From JBFAPK01 sp040676675 (GTDB taxonomy: Bacteria; Actinomycetota; Actinomycetes; Mycobacteriales; Micromonosporaceae), in contig NZ_JBFAPK010000020.1 in assembly GCF_040676675.1 (NCBI RefSeq), forward strand, positions 62,001 to 126,000: a stretch of 64,000 nt of DNA, given 5' to 3'. Made by a program: the position numbers and the translations under genes. This document shows, in pieces, positions 43,764 to 52,320 of this stretch; the stretch's first letter is position 1, and every line of letters begins with the position of its first letter. The notes below the pieces were generated by a model. The model searched no databases, was not told the origin of the DNA, and saw nothing but the letters and a program-made list of their open reading frames with translations.

Positions 43764-46700
43764 GTGGCAGCTCGGAAGGCAATGACCTGGTACGCGGCGG
43801 GGATGACCGTCCTGATCGCCGGATTCTTCGCGCTACCGGGGCTGCGCACCCTCCTGGGCGTCGTGATCGGCCTGCTCAGCGCCGCCGTCGTGGTGCTCGG
43901 TACGCGGATCCACCGCCCGAGCCGGGCGTACGCGTGGTGGCTGCTCGCGGCCGGCCTGCTCGCCTTCACGGTGGGCGACGCCAGCTACAGCCTCGGCGGT
44001 GGCCAGGCGGGCCGGGACCTCTCGGTGCCGTTCTCGGACGTCTGCTACCTGGCGATGTTCCCGCTGATCGGGATGGGCCTGCTCGGGTTGACCCGGGCCA
44101 CCACCGCGGCCCGGGACCGCTCCGGCCTGCTGGACTCCCTGATCTACACGACCGCCGTGGCGTTCCTGATCTGGGTCTTCCTGATCGCGCCGTACCTGGC
44201 GACGCCGGAGGTCGGCTCGTTCGAGCGGTCCACCCTGGCCGCGTACGCGCTCGCCGACGTGCTGGTCCTGGCGACGACGGTACGGCTGCTCACCGCGGTG
44301 CGGGGCAACGTCGCCGCGGTGCTGCTGGTGACCGGCGCGGGCGGGATGCTCATCGCCGACCTGGCCTTCGGCGCCGCCGTGCTGGACGGCGAGTGGCGCG
44401 GCGGCGGCCCGGTCGAGCTCGGCTGGTTCGCGCTCTACGTCGGCTGGGGCGCCGCCGCCCTGCACCCGTCGATGGTCCGGTTGAGCGAGCCGGCGGAGCC
44501 GTACCAGGCGGAGCTGAGCGGGGTGCGGCTGATGTTGCTCGGCGCGGCGGCCGTACTCGCCCCGGGGGTGCTGCTCTTCCAGTCGGTCACCGGGCGGGTG
44601 CGGGACGCCACCGTCATCGCGGTGGTCTCCGGCGTGACGTTCGTGCTGGTGCTCAGCCGGCTCGCCGACGCGGTGGACGCGCACCGGCTCTCGGTCACCC
44701 GGGAACGGAGCCTGCGCAAGGCCGGCGCCGCGCTGGTCTCGGCGGCGAGCGCCGAGGAGGTCGACCGGGCCGTACGGGTGGCCGTCGGTCACCTGGTGCC
44801 GGCGTACGCCGCCCACCGAGTGATCTTCTCGGTGCATCGGTCGGACGGGATACCGGCCACGGCGGCGAGCATCTGGGGGCCGGCCGTCGGCGCCCCGTCC
44901 GGGCCGCACTCGGCGCCGCGCGCCGCGACCGTACGCCGTACCCGGGTGCTGCGGGTGCGCGCGCTCCAGCCGGCCCTGGCCGAGCAGCTCGGCGGGTTCG
45001 ACTCCGTGGTGCTCTGCCCGCTGGTGCTGGACGAGCGGGCGGCCACGCTGCCCCGGGTCGGCGCGCTGCTCGTCGCCGCCGACGCCGCCGTGCTCGCGGC
45101 CGTACGGGACTCGCTGGAGGTGCTGGCCGCCCAGGTGGCGCTCGCGCTGGAGCGGATCGGGCTGAGCCAGGAGATCAGCCGGCGGGACAGCGACGAGTAC
45201 TTCCGCAGCCTCGTGCAGCACACGGCCGACATGATCCTCATCGTCGAGGACAGCGACCGGATCCGGTACGCCAGCCCGTCGGTGACGACGGTGCTCGGGG
45301 TCGAGCCGGAGAGCTGCACCGAGCTGCGGGCGCTGGTGCACCCGGACGACGGGGAGTCCGTCGCCGGGCTGCTGGAGGCGATCCGGTCCGACCCGCCGAG
45401 CCACGAACAGTGGCACGACTGGAGCGTACGGCGGCCGGACGGCCAGCGGGTGGAGCTGGAGGTCAGCTGCCGCGACCTGCGCCGGGACCGGACGGTACGC
45501 GGCCTGGTCTTCACCGTGCGGGACGTGACCGAGCGGCGCCGGCTGGAGCGGGAGCTGCAGCACCGGGCGACGCACGACGCGCTGACCGGACTGGCGAACC
45601 GGGTCGCCTTCCACGACCGGCTGCACGAGGCGGTCGAGGGGGCCCGCCGCAGCGGCCGTACCGTTGGCTCGCTCAGCATCGACCTGGACGAGTTCACCTC
45701 GGTGAACGACTCGCACGGGCACGGCACCGGGGACGCGCTGCTGGTGGCGACCGCCGAACGGCTGCGCGCCGTCGTCGCCGAGCTGCCGGGCGTCGTACCG
45801 CCCGGCGGCGGGCCGCCCACGGTCGCCCGGCTCGGCGGGGACGAGTTCGCGGTGCTCGTGACCGACGCGGACGGCCCGGAGGCGGTGGAGCGGATCGCCG
45901 AGCAGCTGGTGACCGCGCTGGCGGTACCGCTCCTGCTCGGCGAGGCCCTGGTCACCCCGTCGGTGAGCATCGGGGTGGCGACCACCGCCGACGCGACCGA
46001 CGCCGGCGAGCTGTTGCAGCGCGCCGACCTCGCCCTCTACGTCGCGAAGGGGGCCGGCAAGGGGCGCTGGTGCCGGTACCAGTCGGCCCTGCACACGGCG
46101 ATCGTGGAGCGGCTGGAGCTGCGGGCCGCGCTGACCGAGGCCGTCGAGAAGGACCACTTCGTGATCGAGTACCAGCCCATCGTCGACCTGGCCCGGGGCA
46201 CCGCGGTCGGCTTCGAGGCGCTGGTCCGCTGGCAGCACCCGGTCCGGGGGAAGGTACCGCCGGCGCAGTTCATCGCCCTCGCCGAGGAGACCGGCCTGAT
46301 CGAGCCGATCGGCGACTGGGTGCTGCGGCACGCCGTGGCGGCCGCGGCCCGCTGGCACGCGGAGATGCCGGCGGGCGCGACGCCGTACGTCAGCGTGAAC
46401 GTCTCCGGCCGGCAGCTGCGTACCGCGGGCTTCGTCGACAAGGTCCGGGCCGCGCTGGCGGAGGCCGGGGTGCCGCCCCGGCTGGTGATGCTGGAGATCA
46501 CCGAGAGCCTGCTGCTCCGCGACGACGAGCGGGTCTGGGCCGAACTCGCCGAGCTGCGCGGCATGGGGGTACGGGTCGCCATCGACGACTTCGGTACCGG
46601 CTTCTCGTCCCTCAGCTACCTGCAGAAGATGCCGGCCGACGTGCTCAAGCTGGACCGCTCGTTCACCGCCACCGCCGCCTCGTCGCGCCGGCAGCGGCTG

Positions 46701-46910
46701 CTGATGGAGGGGATCCTGCGGCTGGCCGAGACGCTCGGACTGGAGATCATCGCCGAGGGGGTCGAGACCGAGGCGGCGCGGGTGCTGCTGACCGACATCG
46801 GCTGCCTCTGCGCCCAGGGCTACCACTTCTCCCAGCCGCTCGGCGACGGCGAGGTGCTGCACTGGCTGCGCCAGGTGCGCCGGGGTACCCGCGAACGCGC
46901 CGCCGGCTGA
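43764..46910 (+). CDS. Membrane GGDEF-EAL cyclic-di-GMP protein with GAF and PAS regions
   Basis: 1048 residues. N-terminal membrane region of about eight to ten helices (1-310); a GAF-like region (about 330-465); a PAS domain (about 475-600, EYFRSLVQHTADMILIVEDS); GGDEF domain with an intact active-site motif RLGGDEFAVL (about residue 689); EAL domain with GFEALVRW (about 816), NVSGRQL, EITESLLL, IDDFGTGFSSLSYL, LKLDRSF and EGVET, all catalytic elements. Both synthesis and breakdown of c-di-GMP look possible. GTG at 43764 with ACAGGAGGCTC upstream. c-di-GMP controls development in filamentous actinomycetes. Confidence 0.95.
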   Translation: MAARKAMTWYAAGMTVLIAGFFALPGLRTLLGVVIGLLSAAVVVLGTRIHRPSRAYAWWLLAAGLLAFTVGDASYSLGGGQAGRDLSVPFSDVCYLAMFPLIGMGLLGLTRATTAARDRSGLLDSLIYTTAVAFLIWVFLIAPYLATPEVGSFERSTLAAYALADVLVLATTVRLLTAVRGNVAAVLLVTGAGGMLIADLAFGAAVLDGEWRGGGPVELGWFALYVGWGAAALHPSMVRLSEPAEPYQAELSGVRLMLLGAAAVLAPGVLLFQSVTGRVRDATVIAVVSGVTFVLVLSRLADAVDAHRLSVTRERSLRKAGAALVSAASAEEVDRAVRVAVGHLVPAYAAHRVIFSVHRSDGIPATAASIWGPAVGAPSGPHSAPRAATVRRTRVLRVRALQPALAEQLGGFDSVVLCPLVLDERAATLPRVGALLVAADAAVLAAVRDSLEVLAAQVALALERIGLSQEISRRDSDEYFRSLVQHTADMILIVEDSDRIRYASPSVTTVLGVEPESCTELRALVHPDDGESVAGLLEAIRSDPPSHEQWHDWSVRRPDGQRVELEVSCRDLRRDRTVRGLVFTVRDVTERRRLERELQHRATHDALTGLANRVAFHDRLHEAVEGARRSGRTVGSLSIDLDEFTSVNDSHGHGTGDALLVATAERLRAVVAELPGVVPPGGGPPTVARLGGDEFAVLVTDADGPEAVERIAEQLVTALAVPLLLGEALVTPSVSIGVATTADATDAGELLQRADLALYVAKGAGKGRWCRYQSALHTAIVERLELRAALTEAVEKDHFVIEYQPIVDLARGTAVGFEALVRWQHPVRGKVPPAQFIALAEETGLIEPIGDWVLRHAVAAAARWHAEMPAGATPYVSVNVSGRQLRTAGFVDKVRAALAEAGVPPRLVMLEITESLLLRDDERVWAELAELRGMGVRVAIDDFGTGFSSLSYLQKMPADVLKLDRSFTATAASSRRQRLLMEGILRLAETLGLEIIAEGVETEAARVLLTDIGCLCAQGYHFSQPLGDGEVLHWLRQVRRGTRERAAG

Positions 46911-46966
46911 CGGCGGGACGGCGCGGCGCCCGGCCGGTCACCCGGTACGCGGGCGGAGCCTGGGCC

Positions 46967-47611
46967 TCAGTCGGAGAGCAGCCGGCCCTGCTCGGGCGCG
47001 GTGATCCGGGCGGCGACGTCGAAGGCGCGGGAGACGTCCTGCCAGATCCTCGGGTTGGCGCCGCGCACCCGGCCGCTCGGGTGCGCCACCGCCAGCCACG
47101 GCACCAGGCGCGCGTCCTCCCGCAGCAGGTACAGCGCCAGCGCCTGCCGGGCGGCGTCGCCCAGCGCCACGACCAGGCGCAGCCGCGGCAGCAGGTCGAC
47201 GAAGCGGGACAGCCACGGCAGGGCCTGTTCGATGTCGTTGCGCTCGGCGTGCCGGCTCTTCCGGTCGGCCCCGAGCGGCCACGGCACCGCGTTCCAGTGC
47301 ACGCAGCGGCGCCGGTCCAGCCCGGAGGCGCGGTAGAACTCCCAGACGTTCGCGGCGGCGGGGTCGTCGTCGTCGGGGGAGAGCAGCGCGCTGCGGACCG
47401 CCGTCCGGGCCGGGGACTCGAACAGGAAGAGCACCTCGGCGTCGACGCCGCCGAGCGTCGGGTCGACGTACGGCACGTCGGTCCCGACGAGCACCCGGAT
47501 CTGCTCGACCAACCGGGTGATCGGAGCCACGTGCGGCTCGTCCAGCCGGGCGAGCTTGCCCTTGACGACCTCCGCGTCGCGGTCGGCCCTCGGTCCTGTC
47601 GTCGGGTCCAT
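46967..47611 (-). CDS. Uracil-DNA glycosylase superfamily protein
   Basis: 214 residues with the UDG-fold pattern: VLFLFESPARTA (motif 1, unlike the GxDPY of family 1), HWNAVPW (the N of motif), LRLVVALGDAARQAL and AVAHPSGRV (motif with His). Pattern fits divergent UDG-like proteins acting on DNA bases or of unknown target. Convergent with the GGDEF-EAL gene. Specificity not predictable. Confidence 0.85.
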   Translation of the reverse strand: MDPTTGPRADRDAEVVKGKLARLDEPHVAPITRLVEQIRVLVGTDVPYVDPTLGGVDAEVLFLFESPARTAVRSALLSPDDDDPAAANVWEFYRASGLDRRRCVHWNAVPWPLGADRKSRHAERNDIEQALPWLSRFVDLLPRLRLVVALGDAARQALALYLLREDARLVPWLAVAHPSGRVRGANPRIWQDVSRAFDVAARITAPEQGRLLSD

Positions 47612-47731
47612 CAGCGCATCATGCCTGGCTCAGGCGGGGGACGGTACCGGCCGGCGGCCCGTGGACGGCTCGGCCCGTCGGTCGTCGGTGCGGGGGTGGT
47701 GCGGTCGCGGTCAGCCCGATGCCCCGGCCGG

Positions 47732-48691
47732 TCACTCGTTGGCGTGCAGCGCCGCGTTCAGCTCGATGCCGCGGCCGGTGCGCGGGCGCGCCTCCAGCGC
47801 CCCGGTGACCGAGTTGCGCCAGAAGAGCAGCCCGTCGACCCCCGAGAGTTCGCGCGCCTTCACGACCCGGCCGTCCGGCAGGGTGACCTTGGCGCCGGCC
47901 GTGATGTAGCAGCCGGCCTCCACCACACAGTCGTCGCCGAGGGAGATGCCGATGCCGGCGTTGGCGCCAAGCAGGCTGCGCTCGCCGATGCGTACCTTCT
48001 CGGTGCCGCCGCCCGAGAGGGTGCCCATGATCGAGGCGCCGGCGCCGATGTCGGAGCCGTCGCCGACGACCACGCCGGCCACGATCCGCCCCTCGACCAT
48101 CGAGGCGCCGAGCGTGCCGGCGTTGAAGTTGCAGAAGCCCTCGTGCATGACGGTGGTGCCGGAGGCGAGGTGGGCGCCGAGCCGGACCCGGTCGGCGTCG
48201 GCGATGCGTACCCCGGAGGGCACCACGTAGTCGGTCATCCGGGGGAACTTGTCCACGCCGTAGACGGCGAGGTGCCGGCCGGCGGCCCGCTCGATCACGC
48301 GCAGCTCGTCGACCCGGTCGGGCGGGCAGGGGCCGGCCGAGGTCCAGGCGACGTTCGCGAGCGTGCCGAAGATGCCGTCCAGGTTCAGCTCGTTCGGCCG
48401 CACCAGGCGGTGGGAGAGCAGGTGCAGCCGCAGGTACGCGTCGGAGGCGTCCTTGATCGGCTCGGCCAGCGACCCGATCTCCGTGACGACGACCACGGTA
48501 CGCAGCCCGGGCAGCGCCCGCTCGCCGATCGCGCCGGCCGGCAGGCCGATCGCCTCGGCCGGGTCCTCGCTCGGCCCGAGCGGGAGCGTGCCCAGTCCCA
48601 GCTTTCCACCCGGGTACCAGGTGTCGAGGACCTGGTCCTGGTCGGTGACAGTGGCCAGGCCGATGCCCCAGGCGGGCTGTGCAGTGGTCAC
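47732..48691 (-). CDS. dapD: 2,3,4,5-tetrahydropyridine-2,6-dicarboxylate N-succinyltransferase
   Basis: 319-residue DapD of the actinobacterial type, third dedicated step of the DAP/lysine pathway. C-terminal left-handed beta-helix hexapeptides (VRLGAHLASGTTVMHEG, GRIVAGVVVGDGSDIGAGASIMGTL, shown in part, and GNAGI-type repeat LLGANAGIGISLGDDCVVEAG, shown in part) and the ELSGVDGLLFWRNS loop are diagnostic. GTG start at 48691. Divergent from dapE with 81 bp shared promoter DNA. Confidence 0.95.
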   Translation of the reverse strand: MTTAQPAWGIGLATVTDQDQVLDTWYPGGKLGLGTLPLGPSEDPAEAIGLPAGAIGERALPGLRTVVVVTEIGSLAEPIKDASDAYLRLHLLSHRLVRPNELNLDGIFGTLANVAWTSAGPCPPDRVDELRVIERAAGRHLAVYGVDKFPRMTDYVVPSGVRIADADRVRLGAHLASGTTVMHEGFCNFNAGTLGASMVEGRIVAGVVVGDGSDIGAGASIMGTLSGGGTEKVRIGERSLLGANAGIGISLGDDCVVEAGCYITAGAKVTLPDGRVVKARELSGVDGLLFWRNSVTGALEARPRTGRGIELNAALHANE

Positions 48692-48772
48692 CGGGCAACC
48701 TTTCGTCCGAGTCCGGGCTGGGCTGGGCTGCTCGCTCCTCGCCCCCAGACACCTGACGGTACCGTGCCCACC

Positions 48773-49843
48773 ATGGAGAACCCGCTGACCCCCGAGGTGT
48801 TGGCCGATCCGGTCGCGTTGACCCGCGCCTTGGTCGACATCGAGTCCGTCTCACTGCACGAGAAGGAGATCGCAGACTGCGTCGAAGCGGTGCTCCGGGC
48901 CGTACCGCACCTGTCGGTGCGGCGCCACGGCAACACCGTGATGGCCCGTACCGACCTGGGGCGCGAGCGGCGGGTCGTGCTCGCCGGCCACCTGGACACC
49001 GTCCCGCTCAACGACAACTTCCCGTCCTGGATGCAGGGCGACCTGCTGTACGGCTGCGGCACGTCGGACATGAAGTCGGGGGTGGCGTACGCGCTGCACC
49101 TGGCCGTGACCGTGCCGGATCCCCGGTACGACGTGACGTACTTCTTCTACGAGGCCGAGGAGATCGAGTCGAGGTACAACGGGCTCACCCTCGTCTCGCA
49201 GGCGCACCCCGAGTGGCTGACCGCCGACTTCGCGGTGCTGCTGGAGCCGACCTACGGCGTGGTCGAGGCGGGCTGCCAGGGCACCATGCGCGCGACCGTG
49301 GGCACGACCGGCCGCCGGGCACACTCGGCGCGGTCGTGGCACGGGGTCAACGCGATCCACGCGGCGGGCGAGGTGCTGCGCCGGCTGGAGTCGTACGAGG
49401 CGCGGGCCGTGACCATCGACGGCTGCACCTACCGCGAGGGCATGAACGCGGTCAGCATCCGGGGTGGGGTGGCTGGCAACGTGGTGCCCGACCGCTGCGA
49501 GGTGGAGGTCAACTACCGGTTCGCGCCGGACCGCAGCGAGCAGGAGGCACAGGACCACGTCCGCGAGGTCTTCGCCGGGTACGAGGTGACGGTGACCGAC
49601 TCGGCGGCCGGGGCGCTGCCGGGGCTGACGGCGGAGCCGGCCCGGGAGTTCCTGGCGGCGGTGGGGGAGGCGCCGGTCGGGAAGCTGGGCTGGACCGATG
49701 TGGCCCGCTTCGCCGCGCTGGGCATCCCGGCGCTGAACTTCGGGCCGGGCGACCCGAACCTGGCGCACGCCCCGGACGAGCACGTCGAGATTGGCAAGAT
49801 CAGGGACGGCGCGGCGACCCTGCACCGCTGGCTCGCCTCCTGA
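48773..49843 (+). CDS. dapE: Succinyl-diaminopimelate desuccinylase
   Basis: 356-residue M20 metallohydrolase, actinobacterial DapE type, releasing LL-DAP. Zinc/active-site motifs: LAGHLDTVP, YGCGTSDMKSG, EAEEIESRYNGL, and GCQGTMRATV plus FGPGDPNLAHAPDEHVEI at the end. Together with dapD and dapC in this window it supports the succinylase branch of DAP synthesis. Followed by a stem-loop. Confidence 0.95.
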   Translation: MENPLTPEVLADPVALTRALVDIESVSLHEKEIADCVEAVLRAVPHLSVRRHGNTVMARTDLGRERRVVLAGHLDTVPLNDNFPSWMQGDLLYGCGTSDMKSGVAYALHLAVTVPDPRYDVTYFFYEAEEIESRYNGLTLVSQAHPEWLTADFAVLLEPTYGVVEAGCQGTMRATVGTTGRRAHSARSWHGVNAIHAAGEVLRRLESYEARAVTIDGCTYREGMNAVSIRGGVAGNVVPDRCEVEVNYRFAPDRSEQEAQDHVREVFAGYEVTVTDSAAGALPGLTAEPAREFLAAVGEAPVGKLGWTDVARFAALGIPALNFGPGDPNLAHAPDEHVEIGKIRDGAATLHRWLAS

Positions 49844-49849
49844 CCTGGT

Positions 49850-49881
49850 GAGGCCCGCCCCGCCTGGGCGGGACGGGCCTC
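49850..49881. terminator. Stem-loop after dapE
   Basis: 14-bp inverted repeat with one mismatch (GAGGCCCGCCCCGC at 49850-49863; GCGGGACGGGCCTC at 49868-49881) and a 4-nt loop, 6 bp beyond the dapE stop and before the convergent small gene. Confidence 0.75.
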
Positions 49882-49908
49882 GCGTGGCCTGTTGGTAGCG
49901 GTCGGACG

Positions 49909-50079
49909 TCAGCTGGCGAGCAGGGTCTCGCCGGTGGAACGCAGGTCGTCCGGGCGGACGTCCGAAGCGTCCTCGATGCCGACCGTGTCCTGCTGGCGCG
50001 AGAGCCGACGCTCCGCCACCACGTCCCGGATCCGCCGCTGCATCTGCCGCCGCTGCCGGATGATCTCGTTGCTGTTCAT
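49909..50079 (-). CDS. Small Arg-rich protein, unknown function
   Basis: 56 residues: a basic amphipathic helix (NEIIRQRRQMQRRIRDVVAE) followed by an acidic tail (IEDASDVRPDDLRS). GGAGGAAC lies eight bases before the ATG. Codon bias fits. Possibly a nucleic-acid or nucleoid-associated small protein; no family recognised. TACTAT at about 50181-50186 (minus strand) is a possible -10 box within the 290 bp shared with the next gene. Confidence 0.6.
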   Translation of the reverse strand: MNSNEIIRQRRQMQRRIRDVVAERRLSRQQDTVGIEDASDVRPDDLRSTGETLLAS

Positions 50080-50369
50080 CACGCCAGTTCCTCCCCCCGA
50101 AGGTGCTCGACGGTCCGGCGTCCCGGCCGGGTGTCGCGCCGGGCCGGTCGCCGGTGGGCGCCGTGCATACGCAGTATGTGCATAGTAAGACGTCGGTACG
50201 ACAGATTTTGTTGTCACGATCTCGTTCTTTTTTGCCGTCGTCTTTCCGACCCGTACCCTTTCTTCCCTTCGGCGACACCGGCCGTGGTTTCTCCGGTCAC
50301 CCGCGGCTTTGTCCGTCGACCGGCCGGGGCGCGGGCCCGGGTGGGATCCCCACCGATACGGTTGACCTC

Positions 50370-51221
50370 ATGAGCCACACCAATCGGCGGCACGGCGGCC
50401 GGGACCCCGGCCCGGTACGGCACCGTGGGGCGGTGACCCTGCGCCGGGAGGCCATCCCGGTGAGCACCGCGGACCAGCGGCTGCTCGACTCGCGTACCCG
50501 GGGCGACTGGAAGACCAAGGACGCCTGGCGGGCGCTGCGGATCCTTTCCGAGTTCGTCGAGGGGTTCGACACGCTCGCCGACCTGCCGCCCGCGGTCAGC
50601 GTCTTCGGCTCGGCCCGCAGCAAGCCCGACAGCCCGGAGTGCCGGCTGGCGGAGGAGTTGGGAGCGGCGCTGGCCGCCGCCGGCTACGCCGTGATCACCG
50701 GAGGCGGGCCCGGCGTGATGGAGGCGGCGAACCGGGGCGCGACCGAGGCCGGCGGGCTCTCCGTCGGGCTGGGCATCGAACTCCCCTTCGAGCAGGGCAT
50801 CAACGACTGGGTCGACCTGGCCATCGACTTCCGCTACTTCTTCGCCCGCAAGACCATGTTCGTCAAGTACGCGCAGGCGTTCGTGGTCCTGCCCGGCGGG
50901 TTCGGCACCATGGACGAGCTCTTCGAGGCGCTGACGCTGGTGCAGACCGGCAAGGTGACCCGCTTCCCGGTCGTGCTGATGGGCACCGAGTACTGGTCCG
51001 GCCTGCTCGACTGGCTCCGCGGCACCATGGCCGCCGACGGCAAGATCGGACCGGTCGACCTCGACCTGATCTGCCTCACCGACGACGTCGCGGCCGCCGT
51101 GGCGCACATCGTCGACGCGGACGCGGCGCTCGCCGCTGAGCAGGAGTCGTTGCAGGAGGCGGCGGTGGCCCAGACCCAGGCGGACCAGCAGGCCGCCGCG
51201 AGCAACCAGCGGGACGAGTGA
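50370..51221 (+). CDS. LOG-family protein (TIGR00730), longer paralogue
   Basis: 283 residues. LOG-type nucleotide phosphoribohydrolase core: SVFGSARSKPDSPE, VITGGGPGVMEAANRGA, FRYFFARKTMFVKYA and the signature PGGFGTMDELFE. Known members release free cytokinin bases from nucleotide 5'-monophosphates; older 'lysine decarboxylase' labels are wrong. N-terminal extension of about 70 residues and a polar Gln/Ala-rich C-terminus distinguish it from the next gene. ATG at 50370 has no ribosome site and may be near the transcript start. Confidence 0.92.
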   Translation: MSHTNRRHGGRDPGPVRHRGAVTLRREAIPVSTADQRLLDSRTRGDWKTKDAWRALRILSEFVEGFDTLADLPPAVSVFGSARSKPDSPECRLAEELGAALAAAGYAVITGGGPGVMEAANRGATEAGGLSVGLGIELPFEQGINDWVDLAIDFRYFFARKTMFVKYAQAFVVLPGGFGTMDELFEALTLVQTGKVTRFPVVLMGTEYWSGLLDWLRGTMAADGKIGPVDLDLICLTDDVAAAVAHIVDADAALAAEQESLQEAAVAQTQADQQAAASNQRDE

Positions 51222-51224
51222 GCC

Positions 51225-51770
51225 GTGGCCGCCATCTGCGTGTTCTGCGCCTCGTCGCGCACCCTGGAACAGAACTGGCTCGACCTCGCCGCCGAGACGG
51301 GCGCGGAGATCGCCCGGCGCGGGCACACGCTCGTGTCGGGCGGCGGCTGCGTCGGCATGATGGGCGCCGTCGCCGAGGCCGCCCGCGCCGGCGGGGCACG
51401 CACGCTCGGCGTCATGCCGCGGCTGCTGGTGCAGCGCGAGGTGGCCGACCTGGACGCCGACGAGCTGGTGATCACCGAGAGCATGGCCGAGCGCAAGACC
51501 GCCATGATCGACAAGTCGGACGCGTTCCTCACCCTCCCCGGCGGGCTCGGCACGCTCGACGAACTCTTCGAGATCTGGACCCTGGGGACGCTCGGCCTGC
51601 ATCGCAAGCCGATGGTGCTGGTCGACACCGACGGCTTCTACGGCGGCCTGGTCGAGTGGCTGAGCGGACTCACCCGTACCCAGTTCGTCCGGCCGGACGC
51701 GGCCGAGCGCCTGGTCGTGGCGGAGACCGTACCGGCCGCGCTGGACGCGATCGAGAACCTGCTCGGCTAG
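51225..51770 (+). CDS. LOG-family protein (TIGR00730), short paralogue
   Basis: 181 residues, the standard LOG length. ICVFCASSRTLEQNW, LVSGGGCVGMMGAVAEAA, MAERKTAMIDKSDAF and the signature PGGLGTLDELFE are present. GTG start three bases after the upstream paralogue's stop, so the two are cotranscribed. Sequence divergence between the two indicates an old duplication or separate subfamilies rather than a recent copy. Confidence 0.93.
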   Translation: MAAICVFCASSRTLEQNWLDLAAETGAEIARRGHTLVSGGGCVGMMGAVAEAARAGGARTLGVMPRLLVQREVADLDADELVITESMAERKTAMIDKSDAFLTLPGGLGTLDELFEIWTLGTLGLHRKPMVLVDTDGFYGGLVEWLSGLTRTQFVRPDAAERLVVAETVPAALDAIENLLG

Positions 51771-51780
51771 GCCGTGTCCT

Positions 51781-51849
51781 GTGCGCCGGGCGGCGTGGCG
51801 GCTGTGCGCCGGGTGGCGTGGCGGCTGCGCGCCGGGTGGCGTGGCGCAC
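51781..51849. repeat. 23-bp tandem repeat, three copies
   Basis: Units beginning GTGCGCCGGGCGGCGTGGCG at 51781, 51804 and 51827 with a few substitutions, between the LOG gene stop and the DGPF gene. In the same place the promoter of the DGPF-sigma operon is expected. Confidence 0.8.
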
Positions 51850-51930
51850 TCGCGGCGACGGTCCAAATCCCGTGCCATGCTGCGTCGTACGGGACGAGGA
51901 CCGCGTACGCGGCGGAACGGAGGAGGTGCG

Positions 51931-52320
51931 ATGCCGGAGTACATGTTGTTGCTGTACGCGCCCGCGGCGGACGAGCCCGAGCGGTCGGAGGAGCGGTGGG
52001 CGGAGCTGCCGCTGTGGCGCGAGGTGACCGAGAGCCTGCGCGAGGCGGGGCTGCTCGTCGCGAACGCACCGCTGCACCCGCCGACGAGCGCGACCACGGT
52101 GCGGGTACGCGACGGTGCGACCGAACTCACCGACGGGCCGTTCGCGACGACCAAGGAGATCCTCGCCGGGTACTACGTACTGAACTGCGCCGACCTCGAC
52201 GAGGCGCTGCGGCACGCGGCACGGCTGCCGACCGCCCGCTACGGCTCGGTCGAGGTGCGCCCGATCATGGATCCGGGTGCGGTCCCGACGACCGGCCAGG
52301 CGCCCGCACCGGGCAGATGA
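51931..52320 (+). CDS. YCII-related DGPF-domain protein
   Basis: 129 residues: MPEYMLLLYAP start, the diagnostic DGPFATTKEILAGYYVL and a C-terminal YGSVEVRPIMD. Known to be genomically linked to ECF42 sigma factors, probably as a target or partner. ATG at 51931 with GGAGGAGGTGCG; stop overlaps the sigma gene ATG (ATGA). Confidence 0.93.
   Translation: MPEYMLLLYAPAADEPERSEERWAELPLWREVTESLREAGLLVANAPLHPPTSATTVRVRDGATELTDGPFATTKEILAGYYVLNCADLDEALRHAARLPTARYGSVEVRPIMDPGAVPTTGQAPAPGR

Noticed and set aside
43934..49843. 1969-residue plus-strand open frame
   Set aside because: Its C-terminal part is dapE; the rest is an antisense or out-of-phase reading through the GGDEF-EAL, UDG-like and dapD genes, with Arg/Gly/Ala-rich non-family sequence. 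Stop-free frames of this kind are normal at this GC content.
50370..51770. Lysine decarboxylases
   Set aside because: The PGGxGTxxE motif identifies LOG phosphoribohydrolases; the lysine decarboxylase label is a historical misannotation, even though lysine-pathway genes are nearby.
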